Of a stretch of 64,000 nucleotides of DNA, positions 24,072-36,900 are shown piece after piece. The notes under the pieces were generated by a model, which made no database searches, had not been told where the DNA came from, and was given only the letters and a program-made list of their open reading frames with translations. The position numbers and the translations under genes are program-made. How positions within the stretch are numbered: position 1 is the stretch's first letter; every line of letters begins with the position of its first letter. The DNA is from Monilinia fructicola (lineage: Eukaryota > Ascomycota > Leotiomycetes > Helotiales > Sclerotiniaceae). The stretch spans positions 2,131,001-2,195,000 of the forward strand of contig VICG01000009.1 in assembly GCA_008692225.1 (NCBI GenBank), in the 5' to 3' direction.

Positions 24072-25041
24072 CTACGCAACGACCTTCTCCAACTTCAAGT
24101 CATTAATAACCATATATCGTGACATTCCAATCCACCCCCATCTGAACCACCTCATTTGACTCTTATGTGCTGTTGTCATGGCTTTTTGCGCAGTTCTCAG
24201 TTGTCGCACACCGTTCATCATTAACAATGGACTTGGGTGGTCACCCGTTTCTCTCTTCGAAAATGCGGCGACCACCATGGTATTAAAGGTGTCTAATATG
24301 GATGAGTATTTTCGCAAAACTGAGACACTGGTGAGGGTATAAAGATCAATAGGGCACTGCCATCCTGGGCGATCTCGCATCATAGAGGCGATCAAGGTTC
24401 GAGATCCGTGGTATAAGGAAATATGATTTGGGTGTGAGGAGATGCCCTGCCCATCAAAAGTCAAAATAACATCAATGGTTGCTGTTGGCGCGACCGTAAG
24501 GTTCGTCTTTCTTGTATGAGGAGGGCAAAAGGCGGAAGCGAGAAGGTTGGCTATCTTTTCTTTATCCCAAGTCTTTGTCATGCTATCAGGGAAGTCTCTG
24601 AGAAGAATAATTAGCATAAAAACAGAACTTATGCAACAAGGTTTGAGGAGAACATACGGGCTTGTAAAAACAAAAACATCATTCTCTTGTCGCAAACCCA
24701 ACTGCATTCCACTTTTAACGAGTTCCTTCTTACGAACTTCACCTAGACCATCTGCATCACCTACTGCACATCAATATATGCTGAACTCCAGTTTGTGCGC
24801 TTCACTACTCACCACTGCTCAGGCAGAGAATTTTAACATGGTTACCGAGTTCCGGATCTGTTAGCGCTTGCATTGCAGGCGCAAAAAACATGGCCTCATC
24901 ATCAGGATGCGCGATCAGTAAACATATCTTCTTATTACGAAGTTTTGGGAATCTCGAATTAACAACTGTGACAGTATATTGCCATGCAACGAAAGTGATG
25001 ATAGGAAGGGTGAGAAAGTAGGTCCACTGCATTTTGGGCAT
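24072..25041 (-). CDS. GPI12: N-acetylglucosaminyl-phosphatidylinositol de-N-acetylase (PIG-L/GPI12)
   Basis: Three exons, 25041-24813, 24760-24658 and 24597-24072, encode 285 aa, close to the usual PIG-L length, with an intact frame. An N-terminal membrane segment (TYFLTLPIITFVAWQYTVTV) anchors it in the ER. The zinc-binding PIG-L signature CLLIAHPDDEAMFF follows, then LCLSSGDADGLGEVRKKEL across the first junction, and the second metal/catalytic motif HPNHISLY. The enzyme deacetylates GlcNAc-PI, the second step of GPI anchor synthesis, on the cytoplasmic face of the ER. The secreted protein at 44.4-46.5 kb has a GPI-like tail and would be a client of this pathway. The gene is divergent from the small membrane-protein gene at 25642 across a 600-bp region with tandem repeats. 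Confidence 0.95.
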
Positions 25042-25267
25042 TTCAAAGGTGTTTTATTGGGGGGAGGGACCTTTATTTGGGGAAAGATGAAAATATAATT
25101 AAATGGAGCGACAGTGAGCATAAAATGGCGGGTATGAGTAAATGATTGAGTAAGTTTAGAAATATGAGGGGTTTTGTGGATAAGAACGACGTGAACGAGT
25201 TGTCGGTCAAGAAATAAATGGGTCCTCAAGCCTTGCGCTAAGGATAAATATCAAGGTTTACTGCAAG

Positions 25268-25325
25268 GGATCGGATGATCGGAGGATCGGATCAATCAAT
25301 GACCGATCAATGACCAATCAGATCC
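25268..25325. repeat. short degenerate tandem repeat of GATCGGA/GATCAATGACC units
   Basis: Overlapping GGATCGGATGATCGGAGGAT and GATCAATGACC units in the GPI12 divergent promoter region. Confidence 0.7.
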
Positions 25326-25395
25326 ACTAACCTTGACAAGGCTTAAATATGTATGGGATGAAATCAATTTCGTGTGCATGAACTTCAGATTCGAT

Positions 25396-25429
25396 TATGT
25401 AAGATCTTATGTAAGAGCTTATGTAAGGC
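25396..25429. repeat. TATGTAAGAKCT repeat, three copies
   Basis: Three near-identical 12-bp units (TATGTAAGATCT, TATGTAAGAGCT, TATGTAAGGCT) in the GPI12 divergent intergenic region. Confidence 0.7.
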
Positions 25430-25641
25430 TGTACATGTCCTGCAGCCTTCCGTCTTGTGTTCAGTTTGCTTTATCAGTCATATTTATCAGCCTTGGTTCC
25501 TCGGTATCTTCCTTCATTCTTACAACTACCTTGAGACGGCAAGGCTCCCGATATATTAAGGGGTATCTGTACGGCGTGTCTGTTTCTTCTATATGAGAGC
25601 GAATAGAATATACAACAATTCATCACCAGAGATAATTCATC

Positions 25642-26296
25642 ATGGCCGGCAAAAAACAAAAATATAAGCTAAAGCAACCTGATAGATCTGGCCCTGATCC
25701 ATCCATGGAAACACTCCTCCAGATCGCAGAGAAACGTAATCTGAGCGAAGCCCAACGACAGCGTCAAGCTGAACTAGATGGAGAAAATGCAGAGATCCTC
25801 ATTGGAAGGCTAGGAGAATCGTTATTATGGACAATCAGTCTTGTGACGTTACATTTCACTTTGGATGTATTAGTTACACATCAATATGCCGAAGAAATCG
25901 TCTGGAAAAATATCATATTGAGGACGTCGCAGGCATCACCTGGTAAATTTTACATTTTATTGAAGTATACGAGAAGGGTTGCTGATTCAAATAGTCATCT
26001 GGCTTCTCTTTTACGCTTTTCATCCACACCCGGAACCTTCGCATTTGTTTCCTCGACTGCCTGCCAAAGCTCAGCCCTATTTACATGAGATCTTCTTTTC
26101 TGCAACCAGTATAATCGCTGGATGCTACCTTATACATATTACAAATGAATATGGTAGTTTTGCCATCATGAAGCAGGCTCCAACAGTAGGGTGTATCTGG
26201 ATCTGGTCGGTAATTGAACTCAACATTTTATGGGCAGTACCTAGTGTTGCACTTTGTGCTGTATATCTTAAGGTCAAAGGTTATGCCTTCCTTTAA
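25642..26296 (+). CDS. conserved fungal multi-pass membrane protein
   Basis: Exons 25642-25942 and 25995-26296 with a 52-nt intron (GTAAAT donor, AATAG acceptor) encode 200 aa. The first 55 residues are Lys/Gln-rich and cytoplasmic in character. About four hydrophobic segments follow, including LLWTISLVTLHFTLDVLV, the segment spanning the splice site (VIWLLFYAFH), IIAGCYLIHI and the C-terminal LNILWAVPSVALCAVYL. I recall similar 200-aa proteins of unknown function in ascomycetes, often predicted in the ER, but cannot name a function. The stop codon overlaps that of the convergent gene on the other strand: TAA at 26294-26296 here and 26295-26293 there. Confidence 0.75.
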
Positions 26297-27191
26297 TCAT
26301 CAGGAATCTCATCGGAAACATCGTCTATTGGATACTGGTGGGTCTTTGATTTTGAGTTCCGAGCATGCTCAAGGTCATAGGCCTCAGACGCGGATAATGG
26401 GGTAGCACTTCCAGTCCCAGCTGGACTTTGTGATTGAGAATCATACATGCCCAAGGATCCATTAATTTGAGCTCCCCATCGCTGGATGCCTTCAGATTCA
26501 ATTCGATCTCGACGCATCAATCGGTATACTAGAGACTCTAATCGATCTAGCTTCTCGTGTTGGGAATGAACTGTACTCTCGAGACGGTCAAGTCTTTCGT
26601 AGTCTAACTTCTTTTGGTTTCTTGCACGTGTTTCTTGATCTCGAACTCGCCTACTTTGGTCAAATTTGAGGATTTGTCATCTGGAAATCGAACTTACGAA
26701 GACATCATACTCATTTGAGCGAACAAGACTCTCGCGCCCAATGCATCCCTTTGCCTAACCAAGTCCAAAGCCTTTGTTCTTACATGTAGCCAAGACATGG
26801 CGACGCTCGTTCTAAATGCCATACTCTTCGGTACCAAAGCCCATTTCCTCCCCTGATCATCTTCCGTACTAGCTTTCAGTTCGGCTTCTGTTACCAATTC
26901 TAGCAATCGATCTTCGAGCTTTCCAAGTTCTTCCATCACGGATACATACATCTGGTACTCTTTCTCGTGTCCAAATCGGTCTTTCGGGCCATCGGACGCA
27001 TATACCAAATCATGAAGCCATTGTGATTCCATTTTGTGCCACGAGAGGGATGCTTTGACTTGGAAATATTCATCGTCTGCATTCCGTAAGTATGTGAATC
27101 TAACGTATATTGCCGCTGAAACGGCAGCCACAAATGTTAAAATTCCAGCGACGCTGGATGTAATGGAGAGAGGACTGTCTTGGCTGGACAT
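26293..27191 (-). CDS. membrane-anchored coiled-coil hypothetical protein
   Basis: Exons 27191-26698 and 26650-26293 with a 47-nt intron (GTAAGT donor) encode 283 aa. A transmembrane segment near the N-terminus (VAGILTFVAAVSAAIYV) is followed by a largely helical region. The second exon gives heptads such as LDYERLDRLESTVHSQHEKL and then a Ser/Glu-rich tail. Homologues look restricted to filamentous ascomycetes as far as I can judge; no function is recognised. The start at 27191 is the first in-frame ATG that keeps the anchor close to the N-terminus; an upstream frame extension lacks an ATG. Tail-to-tail overlap with the preceding gene is 3 bp. It is divergent from the MFS transporter at 27713. 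Confidence 0.65.
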
Positions 27192-27712
27192 ATTGCTGAC
27201 TCTCTTTCCAAGACTCTGTATCTGGCGAGCTAGACGGTACCAACTGAAGATTTCCTTGGGTTCTCTCGTTCGCACAATCTTTGGGGTATCTATGTCTCAA
27301 GTAAGTACTAGGCATCTAAATTATGGAAAGCAAAGCATTTTAACATTGCTACATAACGAGGCTGATGCCAATCTTTACGTTTCTTGCAGCACTCAGCCAC
27401 AATTCATGCAAGGCTAAAAATATATAACCTACACAAGTTCTGAGCTAATTCTCCTTTTGACTTTTACCCCAGACCCTTATAACCGCTTATGGGAATGACC
27501 AATAATTATGATTTGAGCTAACCCCGCTCTATGCACTCCACTCTTGCTGTGTCTCGTGGGGAATCCATTCATTTTGTAGTAGTGCTACTGCTAGTAAAGG
27601 GGTGTGGTGTTGTTCATGTAGTCTTTCTTTTCCATTGTGTATATATATCTCTCCTAGTTCTGGAATGTACTTGATTCAACACATTCTTTACTTTCGTCGA
27701 TATTCTTGAACC

Positions 27713-29502
27713 ATGGGGGTTATGTCTGATGTTGAAGCAGGAAAAGAGGCAAGCAGAGGCTCTGTGTTACGTTCCATGATATAGATCTGACAAGTTGTGT
27801 AGACATTCCAGGAAACAGAATATGCGACAACGGATGAAAGTCTGGCAAACACTAAAGCATTGGTTTGGAAGCAAGATCTGAGGATTGTGCCTATCTGCGC
27901 TGGCATCTACTTGTTATGTTACCTTGATCGTTCAAATATTGGTTAGTAATATTACTTACTACACGATGTGTCACATATGTAAGTGAAGCTGATATGAAAT
28001 AGGCAACGCCAAAACACTCAATTATTCTACTCGTGATGATTTGCTTTCCGATACACATATGACTGGTTTTCAGTATATGTATGTGGGATGTTTCGCTTTC
28101 ACTGTGTATATTGCTAAGAATTTGCAGAATCGCATTAATGGTCTTTTTGATCGCCTATGCAATCTTCGAGGTTCCATCCAACTACTTCCTCAAGAGGCTG
28201 AGTCCAAGCAAATGGATATCGTTTTTAATGTTTTCATGGGGTGTTATGACTATTGGGCTTGGGTTCACTCATAACTTTGCTGGTGTAACAGCGGTGAGAT
28301 TTTTCTTGGGAATGTTTGAAGCTGGTAGACTATCTTTTGAATTTGTTTCCTTTGGCATTGTCTGACATTCAGAATAGGACTGTTTCCAGGCTTGGTATAC
28401 TACCTGACTTTCTGGTACCGTACATCTGAACGATCCATTCGCGTGGCATTCATCCTAGCTTCTGCTACACTTGCAGGAGCTTTCGGTGGTGCTATCGCTT
28501 TTGGTGTTGGGCATATGAATGGGACTCATGGGATGTCAGCTTGGCGATGGCTATTCGTTATCGAGGGAATTCCTTCTTGCTTGTCCTCAATCCTTGTATT
28601 TTTTTTCTTGCCAGATTACCCAGAAACGGTTAAATGGTTATCCAAAGATGAAATAGATCTAGCTATGAGTAGGCTTGCTACTGAAGGGTCTAAAAGACAT
28701 GACAAAGCTTTGACGTGGCAAGAGGCAAAGGAGATGCTCTCTACTTGGAGATTATACGCTCATTATGCAGTCAGTACCTATTTCTTGATGATAACTTTGA
28801 CAAAATGCTAAGTAGAAGCTTAAGATTTACTTTGGCATCTCAACACCATTCTCAAGTTTGTCTTTGTTCACACCAAGTATCACTGCTGGACTTGGCTATA
28901 AAGACCTCGAAGCTCAACTTATGACGGTTCCACCATACGCTGTTGCTTGTGCGTGCAGTATACCCTTACCAGTTCCATCCGGTTTTGACACTTTCACAGA
29001 TGTCGTAACAATTCTCGTTTCCTGGTCCGCCGACCATTTTAATGCGTTAGCTTGAACCACTCCCTTTCTTCCCTCAACCATCTGACCCAATTATAGTCGC
29101 GCGCTACACTCATCAACCATGGCCCTAATCGGCGCCATCGGTTTCACTGCTTCCGCTCTCCTCCCACCCGCCTCTTACAATTCTCGCTACGGATGTCTAA
29201 TCATCGCAGCTTCTGGCGCGTTCTCCTGCATCCCACCTCTTCTAGGCTTCCTATCTTCAAACATTTTCTCAACAGCTGGTATTGGTCTTGCAATCGCCTT
29301 GAACATATCCTTCGGGGCACCAGGACAAATTGCTGGAGTTTGGATATATCAAGCGAATGAGGCAAAGACGGGCTTTCCGTTGGGTCATTGGGTTAATGCC
29401 GGGCTGTTGTTTTTCGTATGTGTGGGATGTGTGGGGTTAAGAGTGTATTATGAGCGAAGGAATAGAAAGATGGTGGATGGGGCAAGGAGATTCGCTTATT
29501 GA
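27713..29502 (+). CDS. MFS transporter, allantoate permease (Dal5)/anion:cation symporter family
   Basis: Eight exons (27713-27763, 27812-27941, 28003-28078, 28128-28324, 28378-28769, 28819-28948, 29000-29045, 29097-29502) sum to 1428 nt and encode 475 aa, with all introns 48-62 nt. Family signatures are clear: ICAGIYLLCYLDRSNIGNAK in TM1, FEVPSNYFLKRLSPSKWI, VRFFLGMFEAGLFPG, MSAWRWLFVIEG, FFFLPDYPE and a C-terminal SFGAPGQIAGVWIYQ. This group moves carboxylate-type nutrients (allantoate, nicotinate, pantothenate and others) across the plasma membrane; the substrate cannot be read from sequence. The first intron has a GTGTTA donor. The next weakest junction is at 28770-28818, where CTTAAGATT resumes the frame. 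The gene has no frameshift. It lacks any visible biosynthetic neighbours. Confidence 0.92.
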
Positions 29503-30967
29503 CAGAGATATGACTTATAGGTCTAGTACCAAGTAGAGTTGTTGCATCATTGACTGCGGATAGGAAGGAAAGGAAGAAGTATCTGTAGTATATTACTTTA
29601 GAATTAATGAAGTGCGACGATTGGATTTGAAGTGGACTCAAATTTCACATTCATGAGTACCTAGTTAATGATATCAAGTGCATATTATCACTAAACCGGA
29701 CAATCCTAAGTAGAATATTCGAAGTTAACGTTCTCAACTGTATTGAGGATTTGAACCTCGTTAATTAACCCAGTTACAATACAACATCACAATTAAGATA
29801 TCAGGATATCAGCTTAATTGAAACATTTTAACCTCCTTGTTCACAACCAACTAACTTTCTTACCTTAATCATCAAACTTCATTATCTAACTTTCAACAGA
29901 ATATTAACTTCAATACTCCAAACCGATGCAAATATTCAAGCTCTACCATGCCAACTCAAACACAATGCCCACATCGAGATATCAAGCCAAATCCACTTCA
30001 AAATTTGAACCTCACCATCTCAATTCAAATCCCCAATTCGGCCACACAACAATACTCCAAATATAAACCCAGCTAGCTAGCTGAGCAAGTCAACCTCACA
30101 ATCCCCGTCCGAGCCAGATCGCTCCCCATCGTCAATACTCTTATTGGGATCAAAGCTGCGCACCCTCCGGTCTTGAGATATATCGGACATCTGACAGCTC
30201 GCCCTAATCCACGCTGCGATGACCAAAGTGCGAGTGAGATATATCTTGGAGCGGACATGATGGGTAGGAGAGGCGAGGCTGAGAGGTGGGAATACGGAAA
30301 GCTGGCTCGTGAAAGGAGATGAGGAGAGTAACGCGGTTTCTGCAACGAAGTTGGATTCAAGAATTACGCATGTTGGAAAGGGTGCGTGTTCTTTTTCTGA
30401 TAGGTGGACTGAGGTACCGTGTCACGGAGGAGAAAAGGTGTGCCGCGTTCGGAGTCATTGGGCGGGAGAGAAGTTGCGGAGCTGTCGGTAAAAAGAAGGT
30501 GATTTCTTGGGTGGAAGTTGGGTTGAGTTCTAGGATTGACTAAGATGTTGTGGACTGATGCTTTGTATGGGTGGTAATGCCGGTTGGTATATCGTTCTCT
30601 TGACTTGTAGACATTGATAGATTGCTGTAAGAAATATTGTGCATTTTGGATTAATCGTATTTAAGATGAAAATCAATCTTAAGCAGGACGATGCCTTCTT
30701 GACACTCATGAGCACATTTCTCCACCTTGGATATCTGCTCGCTTGTTAATTATGAAGTTGAGTGCTAAGAAACACGAGAATATTACGGATGCAGTAGCCA
30801 GTATTCTATTATTAAGAAGTTTTATTTTAATTTAAGTGAGCTTTCAAGAATAAAGACTTTTAATTTACTAACTTTGTTAGTCGATCATTAATTCATTACA
30901 AAAGCTATTAGCCTTATACCCTACATATCCACAAGAATTATCTCTCATTTACTCCCCTTGACCCTAC
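29503..30967. other. convergent intergenic region
   Basis: About 1.5 kb between the MFS gene and the ATR-like gene 3' ends. 29640-30060 is AT-rich with repeated CAATTAA/AACTTTC-like words. 30070-30540 is more GC-rich and holds open frames on both strands without coding signatures. No RNA gene is convincing. Confidence 0.5.
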
Positions 30968-33900
30968 CTAGAAAAACGAACACCACCCAATATACATGGC
31001 CGTCAAGTTCCTCGGATTCGTTGCTTGTTTTATCAACTCATCTACATGGCCCTCAACGCTAAGTGGTACGCTCTCTTCAGGCAAGAGACCTTTCACCTTC
31101 CTTTGTATAACATCCAATACCACCTGCGCATTCTGCTTACCCTCATTTTCCCTCTCCCTCTTCTTCTTATCTTCTTTCTTCATTAGATCTAGAGTCGGAT
31201 CGTAGATGAATGCTTCGAGGATGGTCATTAATGTTTCTTCATGTTGACGTAATAGTTTTAATGTAAGTTCCGAAGATTTGCGGAAGGGTCCCTCGTAGCC
31301 ATACATCCCCATTGCGTCAACCATATTGTGGGTTAATCGGAAAGGCACTTTTTCGGGCCTCGAAAACGTTAAGCCTTTGTCGAAGAGACAGTTGAAATCG
31401 ACGTGAAAAGTTCCTCCATTTCCTTCCTCGAAAAGCATGTTTTCTGTATGCCGATCTCCCAGACCCAATATTGTACCAACCATGGACATGACTGCACAAG
31501 ATCGAGTATAACGAAGCCTGGCAGCAAACCAGGCTGAAGGCTCGGGAAATTGTTGTATAAACCATAAATAAAAGACAGGTGGGAACCCACCAAGAACCTT
31601 TTCCGTGAAAAATGGGAGCTTTTCTTCGCTTTTCATGGCTTCGTCACAATAGAGACCTATCTCTTTATAATCGGGTTGTATACCCATAGGTCTATAAAGT
31701 GTCAAAAGAATATTGCGAAATGTCTGGAGTCCATCTATCCATTCTATGATTCCACATTCCTCGTTAAGAGGAGTGACCGCATATGTTCTGATGTAAAGTT
31801 GACGTCTACTTGATTCCGCATCGCGCTTGAGCGATCTATTGATCATACCATTAAACTCCATAAGACGCTGATCCTTTCGAAGGTCATCTTTGGGTTTGCA
31901 AAGAAGACCGTAATGCTGCCCGTTTGAGGCTAGAGCTTTCAACCTTCGAGGTTTTGCCAAAGAATTCAGGACCAAAACATCGTCTTCAAAAGCATTGATG
32001 GTTATAACATCACGTGAAAAGGCTTTATGTGTTGATACTTTGTCGGTGAGAGTCGGCAGAGTTGCTGTTAATGCAGCCTCAACCGGGCAAGCAAGCAGAC
32101 TCGGTACCACTTTGTGTTTGAATTGGAGATCCTTGGTTAGACTTGCTTTATATGCTTTTGATGCCGAGAAATCTCCAGCTTCGCATATCCGCAAAATTTC
32201 GCTGGTAAGAGCTTGTCCACTTCTGATCAGTGCCCTTATATCTATGATACTGTTATCGGTTCTTCCGGACGCATTTGCCAGCTTTGTAAGTAGATCTATT
32301 CCTTTACCTCGGCGATCAGACTGCGTTGAAGTGCTCACAGCTAGTAAACTCCAAAGAGATTGTTGAGGATGCGCGGATACAACTTTCAACATGATCAGTT
32401 GTAGGAATTGATTGACTTCCCTATGTGGATGAGTTATTCGTGACACAATCTGTGGCAGAGCCGTATAGAATATGTAAGCTGGCATTTTGGAAATATACTT
32501 CTTGAACCTAACATGAAGGGCGTCCAGAGTTTTATTTCGCAACTGAGTCATCTTGCTGACAAACTCTTGGGAGTGAAGCTTTGGATTGATTCTTTGGCTG
32601 AGCTGGGTACCCAGATCCAACCAAAGTGTCAAAATACGAGGTAGGGTTTGATAAACATATTTGGTACCATGACCTAAGGAGCGAAGGTAGTTTGAAATAA
32701 CCAGAGAAGCGGTTTCTCCAGAAAGATAATTTTCGTCTTGTCGCTCCAACGGCAGACTCTTTGCTGATTCCAACAATTTGTTGTAGTGACGTCCCAAATA
32801 ATAGTGACCCTTTTCCCAAGCATTATGTGTCTTTGCAGCGAGTTGGTACTGGGCTCTCAGAGCGGCTGAGTTGGTTTGACCAGCACGGTCAAGCCATTTT
32901 GCAAGTAAAAGATGAGCCCTTGCTTCAAGGAGATTTTGCTGTTGCTTTCGATGTGTATCATCAGCACTTGTTATAGATGCCTTGCTTATCTCATTGTGAG
33001 ATATGAACGCGTTGCTGTCGATTGCTCCCTGAAGACTCTGAATTGCTTTCCGGTGTTGCTCCTCCTTCCATAAGAGTCGTGCATGCTCTATTTTTGCCGA
33101 ATCGTCGCCGAGTTGTGATGCGTGAAGCACAGCATTGAAAGATTGATGTATCGCATTACCCTTCCTGGCAAGACGCGCACTAGTCAACCATGCCGTAGCA
33201 AGGTCGCCCTTGGTAAATCCGAGACTGCGTTGATGTTAGTAATATTTATGCAGAGGATTTACAACACAAAATACCTCGATAATTGCATGGCAGCTCTTCT
33301 TATACCCAACAAGTACTGCTTGTCATTCAGATAACCGCCGATTGTTTCGAGCCTCCGGTCAAGTGACTCAAGGAGCTCTTCTCTTGGTATAGATTCAGCG
33401 CGATCCACGCCAGCAATCATTTCCAGCTCTGTGAGTACGTGAAGCTTCAACATAGGATCGTGACAAGATCCAATCGATGAAGTGGTAGCTTTTGACAAAG
33501 AGCAAGTAATTTGTTCTCTAAGTTCTTCAATGGTTGAAACGAACGTGGTCGACTTGTTTTGATGTAAAGCAAGTAGTGCCTTTCCAACACTGACATTGAA
33601 ATCTTCCTCTACATTACGACCAGCAATGGATGTATATTTCTCCAAGGTAGCCCATCTGCCTGTTGCCCACGAAGCTTCTGTAGCAAATGGCAACAGTTTA
33701 CCTATTGTTTTGGTCGCAGTATGCATACCTTCGACATAGTTAAGTAAAACATCTGTAAATCGTTAGACCATAGTTGAAAAATGAACAATTCGTACACTCA
33801 CCATGTTGTCCAGACTCCTTCAAGCAGGTAAGAAGATTGAGTTGAACATCAACATCTTCAGGATCTTCTGCAAGTTTTATTTCATACCACCCTTGGGCAG

Positions 33901-36900
33901 CTGTCCAGCGCCCCGCCTTACGGTGCCCAAGTACTATCTGATCGATATCTAACACATGAAGGTGGGCGGAGATTCCCTCAATACCATCCGGTTCATCTAT
34001 TTGGGTATATATCTCCTGCAACCGCTCGAGATCTGAAATATCTCTCGCAGAATCCTTCTTCTTAGCTCGAACATGTCGAATGTGCTGTTCCCAATTGAAT
34101 AACGCTCTGGAGTACGATTTGCACTGTATAGCCCGAGCTGAAACAATCTCGGCAGGGATACTCTCGACAAGTTTCGTGACCCTTTTGACTTGCTCCACAG
34201 CTTCATTGACTGCCGGTACCCTGCCAGCTCGAGCATCTCGTACAATCACGATTTGCTTCGCCTGCATCCAACGAGAAAGGTAATCAAGGACGCGAAATAC
34301 TGCCTATGTACTTGATATCAGCCATGAAATCTTTCTAGCAGAACTCTGATTCTTACCTCACTACAAAGTTTCAACTCTTCTTGCTTGATACGGGATGTCG
34401 ATGACGGGTCGTACTCCAAGATTCCGAGTAATTCTGCACCAATGTTATCTCTCTCTTGATCTGACCCTTCTGCAACTACGTGGAGAATCAAATATGGTAG
34501 GAGAAAACTTGCTACAGAAAGGTCCTTTATTCGAATCGCTCGACAAAGTGGGGCAAAGATCAGCTCTGCATTCAGGTTCTTTGGCTTTTGTAAAAGGTCA
34601 AGTACAAAAGTTTTCAGCCAATTGTTATACTTATTTATTCTGTCAGGCTGAGTACTATCGGGTCGAAATATAGGGTACGTAATGACCGGGACTTCCATCT
34701 TCTTCACAGAGAACATCGAGGTAAGAAAAGGGGTAAGAGTAGCTTGCACATTCTCTGGAAGAGAATCCCATTTCTTGCAGAGTGGATTATTGGAATCCTT
34801 TTCGCCACCTCTCAAAATCGGTGCGCAGACGTCTGCAAACCCACCTTTCAACAATAGCTCTTGCATAACGAACGACAGGAAGCCTTGTAATGTTGTATCA
34901 GTTGCAGACAAAAATGCCTTGACGATAACCTCTTGCAAGATAAACAATACAAAGTCGGTAGTCTCTTCAGGGTCATGAAAATTCATAACAACCACTATTT
35001 CTCGTTGGTCTCTAATGGCTTCAACTCTATTAGGGTCAAGACAGCCTATCAACCCAATACATTCTCCCGAAAGCTTAGCGATGTCGTGATGCGATTCGTT
35101 GAATTTAACGCATGCATCCATTATTGAACGCAGAAGCTTGCCGATGACTACATCGGGCTGCTCGCTCACAGCTGAAGCCTGTAGATATGATTGATGCAAT
35201 TTAAGCAAACTTTTTAGCTCAGACAAAGCTTGGGCAACAACTCCTGCAGTTTCATGTCGAATCCTACGGCTAAATATCTGAAAGGCATTACTGACATCTG
35301 TCGGCGCCCTTAACATGTTGAGTTTGAACTCTATATCAGCTAGCTGTGAGAATTTGGAGAGGGATGGCAAGTTGACTATTTTGTTTCGAATAAGACGAGC
35401 TCGGTCTTTTAAGAGGTATTGCAATATGTCCTCCGCTGCCTTCTTCGTGAAATCATCAAACGATTCCCAATATTGTATGATGGTGACAAAGGTACTTTCA
35501 AGCATCCATTCTACATCTTCATCGCCAAGATATCTGAGCATCGCTGACCATGCTGAAAAGGCTGAGGTTTGAAGGTCCTTTTGAGCCAATGCAGACTGTA
35601 GACAAGCGCATATCTGGACGTAGTTAGCTAAGATAGATGATCAAACAATCCGGACTCTACTTACTTGTGGTCGAGCTGCCCCTGTGTAGGTTTTGCCAAT
35701 CGTAACCATCTCCTCGATGGCTTTCACGTTTCGCTTTTTCTCGAAACTAGACTGTTCATCCCTATTATCATTAACGACCTCCGATATACGAGTAACCAAC
35801 CCAAGATTGTGCTGCTCTAGAAACGCTGCCATTGGGCTGTTTCTCTTTCGATCTTGGTCTGTCTTTTGAACGTTCTCAACGAGATATTGCAAAGCAAGGC
35901 GAATCTGAAAAGTCAGCTTCCAGTAAGCCAAATAAAATGAAATTCACCTACTCTTGATTTTTTGGTATCATCGGCAAACCCGGCTTCCTTGAGAAGGAGA
36001 AGATATATGCTTGATGGATCCATTTTCAAAAGAAACGCAAAATCAAGTCTTCCTTTCTCGAAGTCTGAAGACACGAATTTCAGTACAGACATAGTGTGGC
36101 TTTCAATATCTCGAACATCTTGAACCAGCAGTAATGCCATAATATGAACAATGTTAGCATTGTCCGTACAGACACGCCAAGGTTCCAAATTCCGAGCCTG
36201 GGCAATTCTTTTGATAGTCTTCCCATCACGCCATAAAACAAGCCATGGCAGCGTGTACGCTTGTGTGAGAATAAGAAAATCATTGACAGAAATCTCTAAT
36301 AGATCGACCATCAACTGAGTGGTTTGTGGTCGACTAAGTAAGTTCTTCACAGCAGCAATGGCGATACTTCCCCAAAATGGCCTAAACAACCGTTCCACGG
36401 GTTTTTCGACGGTTCCGTTACAATGAGCTAATTTCAATATCTAAATAATATTTAATAACCTTTGAGTAGACGGACCAAATTCGCTCACCTCGTTGTACGC
36501 TGCGTTTGATACGATTGAATTAGAATGCCCTAAGTATTCTACTAGCTTTAGTAGTACCCTATTCAGATCACCATCGACCACAACCCTAACATTGTAAGCA
36601 TAATAATGACATGTATTTAAGACTAGTCAAACCTTGCAAGTTGGCCCCAAGCAAGAACACATGTCTCCTGCCAATGAAAGGTGGGCTTTTCGGACAGTTC
36701 GCGTAGAATTATCAGAACATTTGTTCTGTTCTTCAAGACTAGGTCTTGTGGAACTTTAGGCCCGTGAAGAAATTCGGGTAACGTACGCCTAGAAACAGTG
36801 AGTAAGAGCCTAATAAGTGCCATAAGTGAGTAATAATGTACCCCGCCGCGATCCGCAATTCACGCATGGAACTCTGAAGGGATTTTAGACACCACTGGCC

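Noticed and set aside
29741..29790. tRNA-like B box (GGTTCAAATCC) on the minus strand at 29747-29757
   Set aside because: No matching A box or foldable acceptor and D arms could be found at the expected distance.
30073..30543. Short open frames on both strands between the MFS and ATR-like genes
   Set aside because: No domain, no splice context, and the two strands overlap; probably chance frames in a slightly GC-richer stretch.
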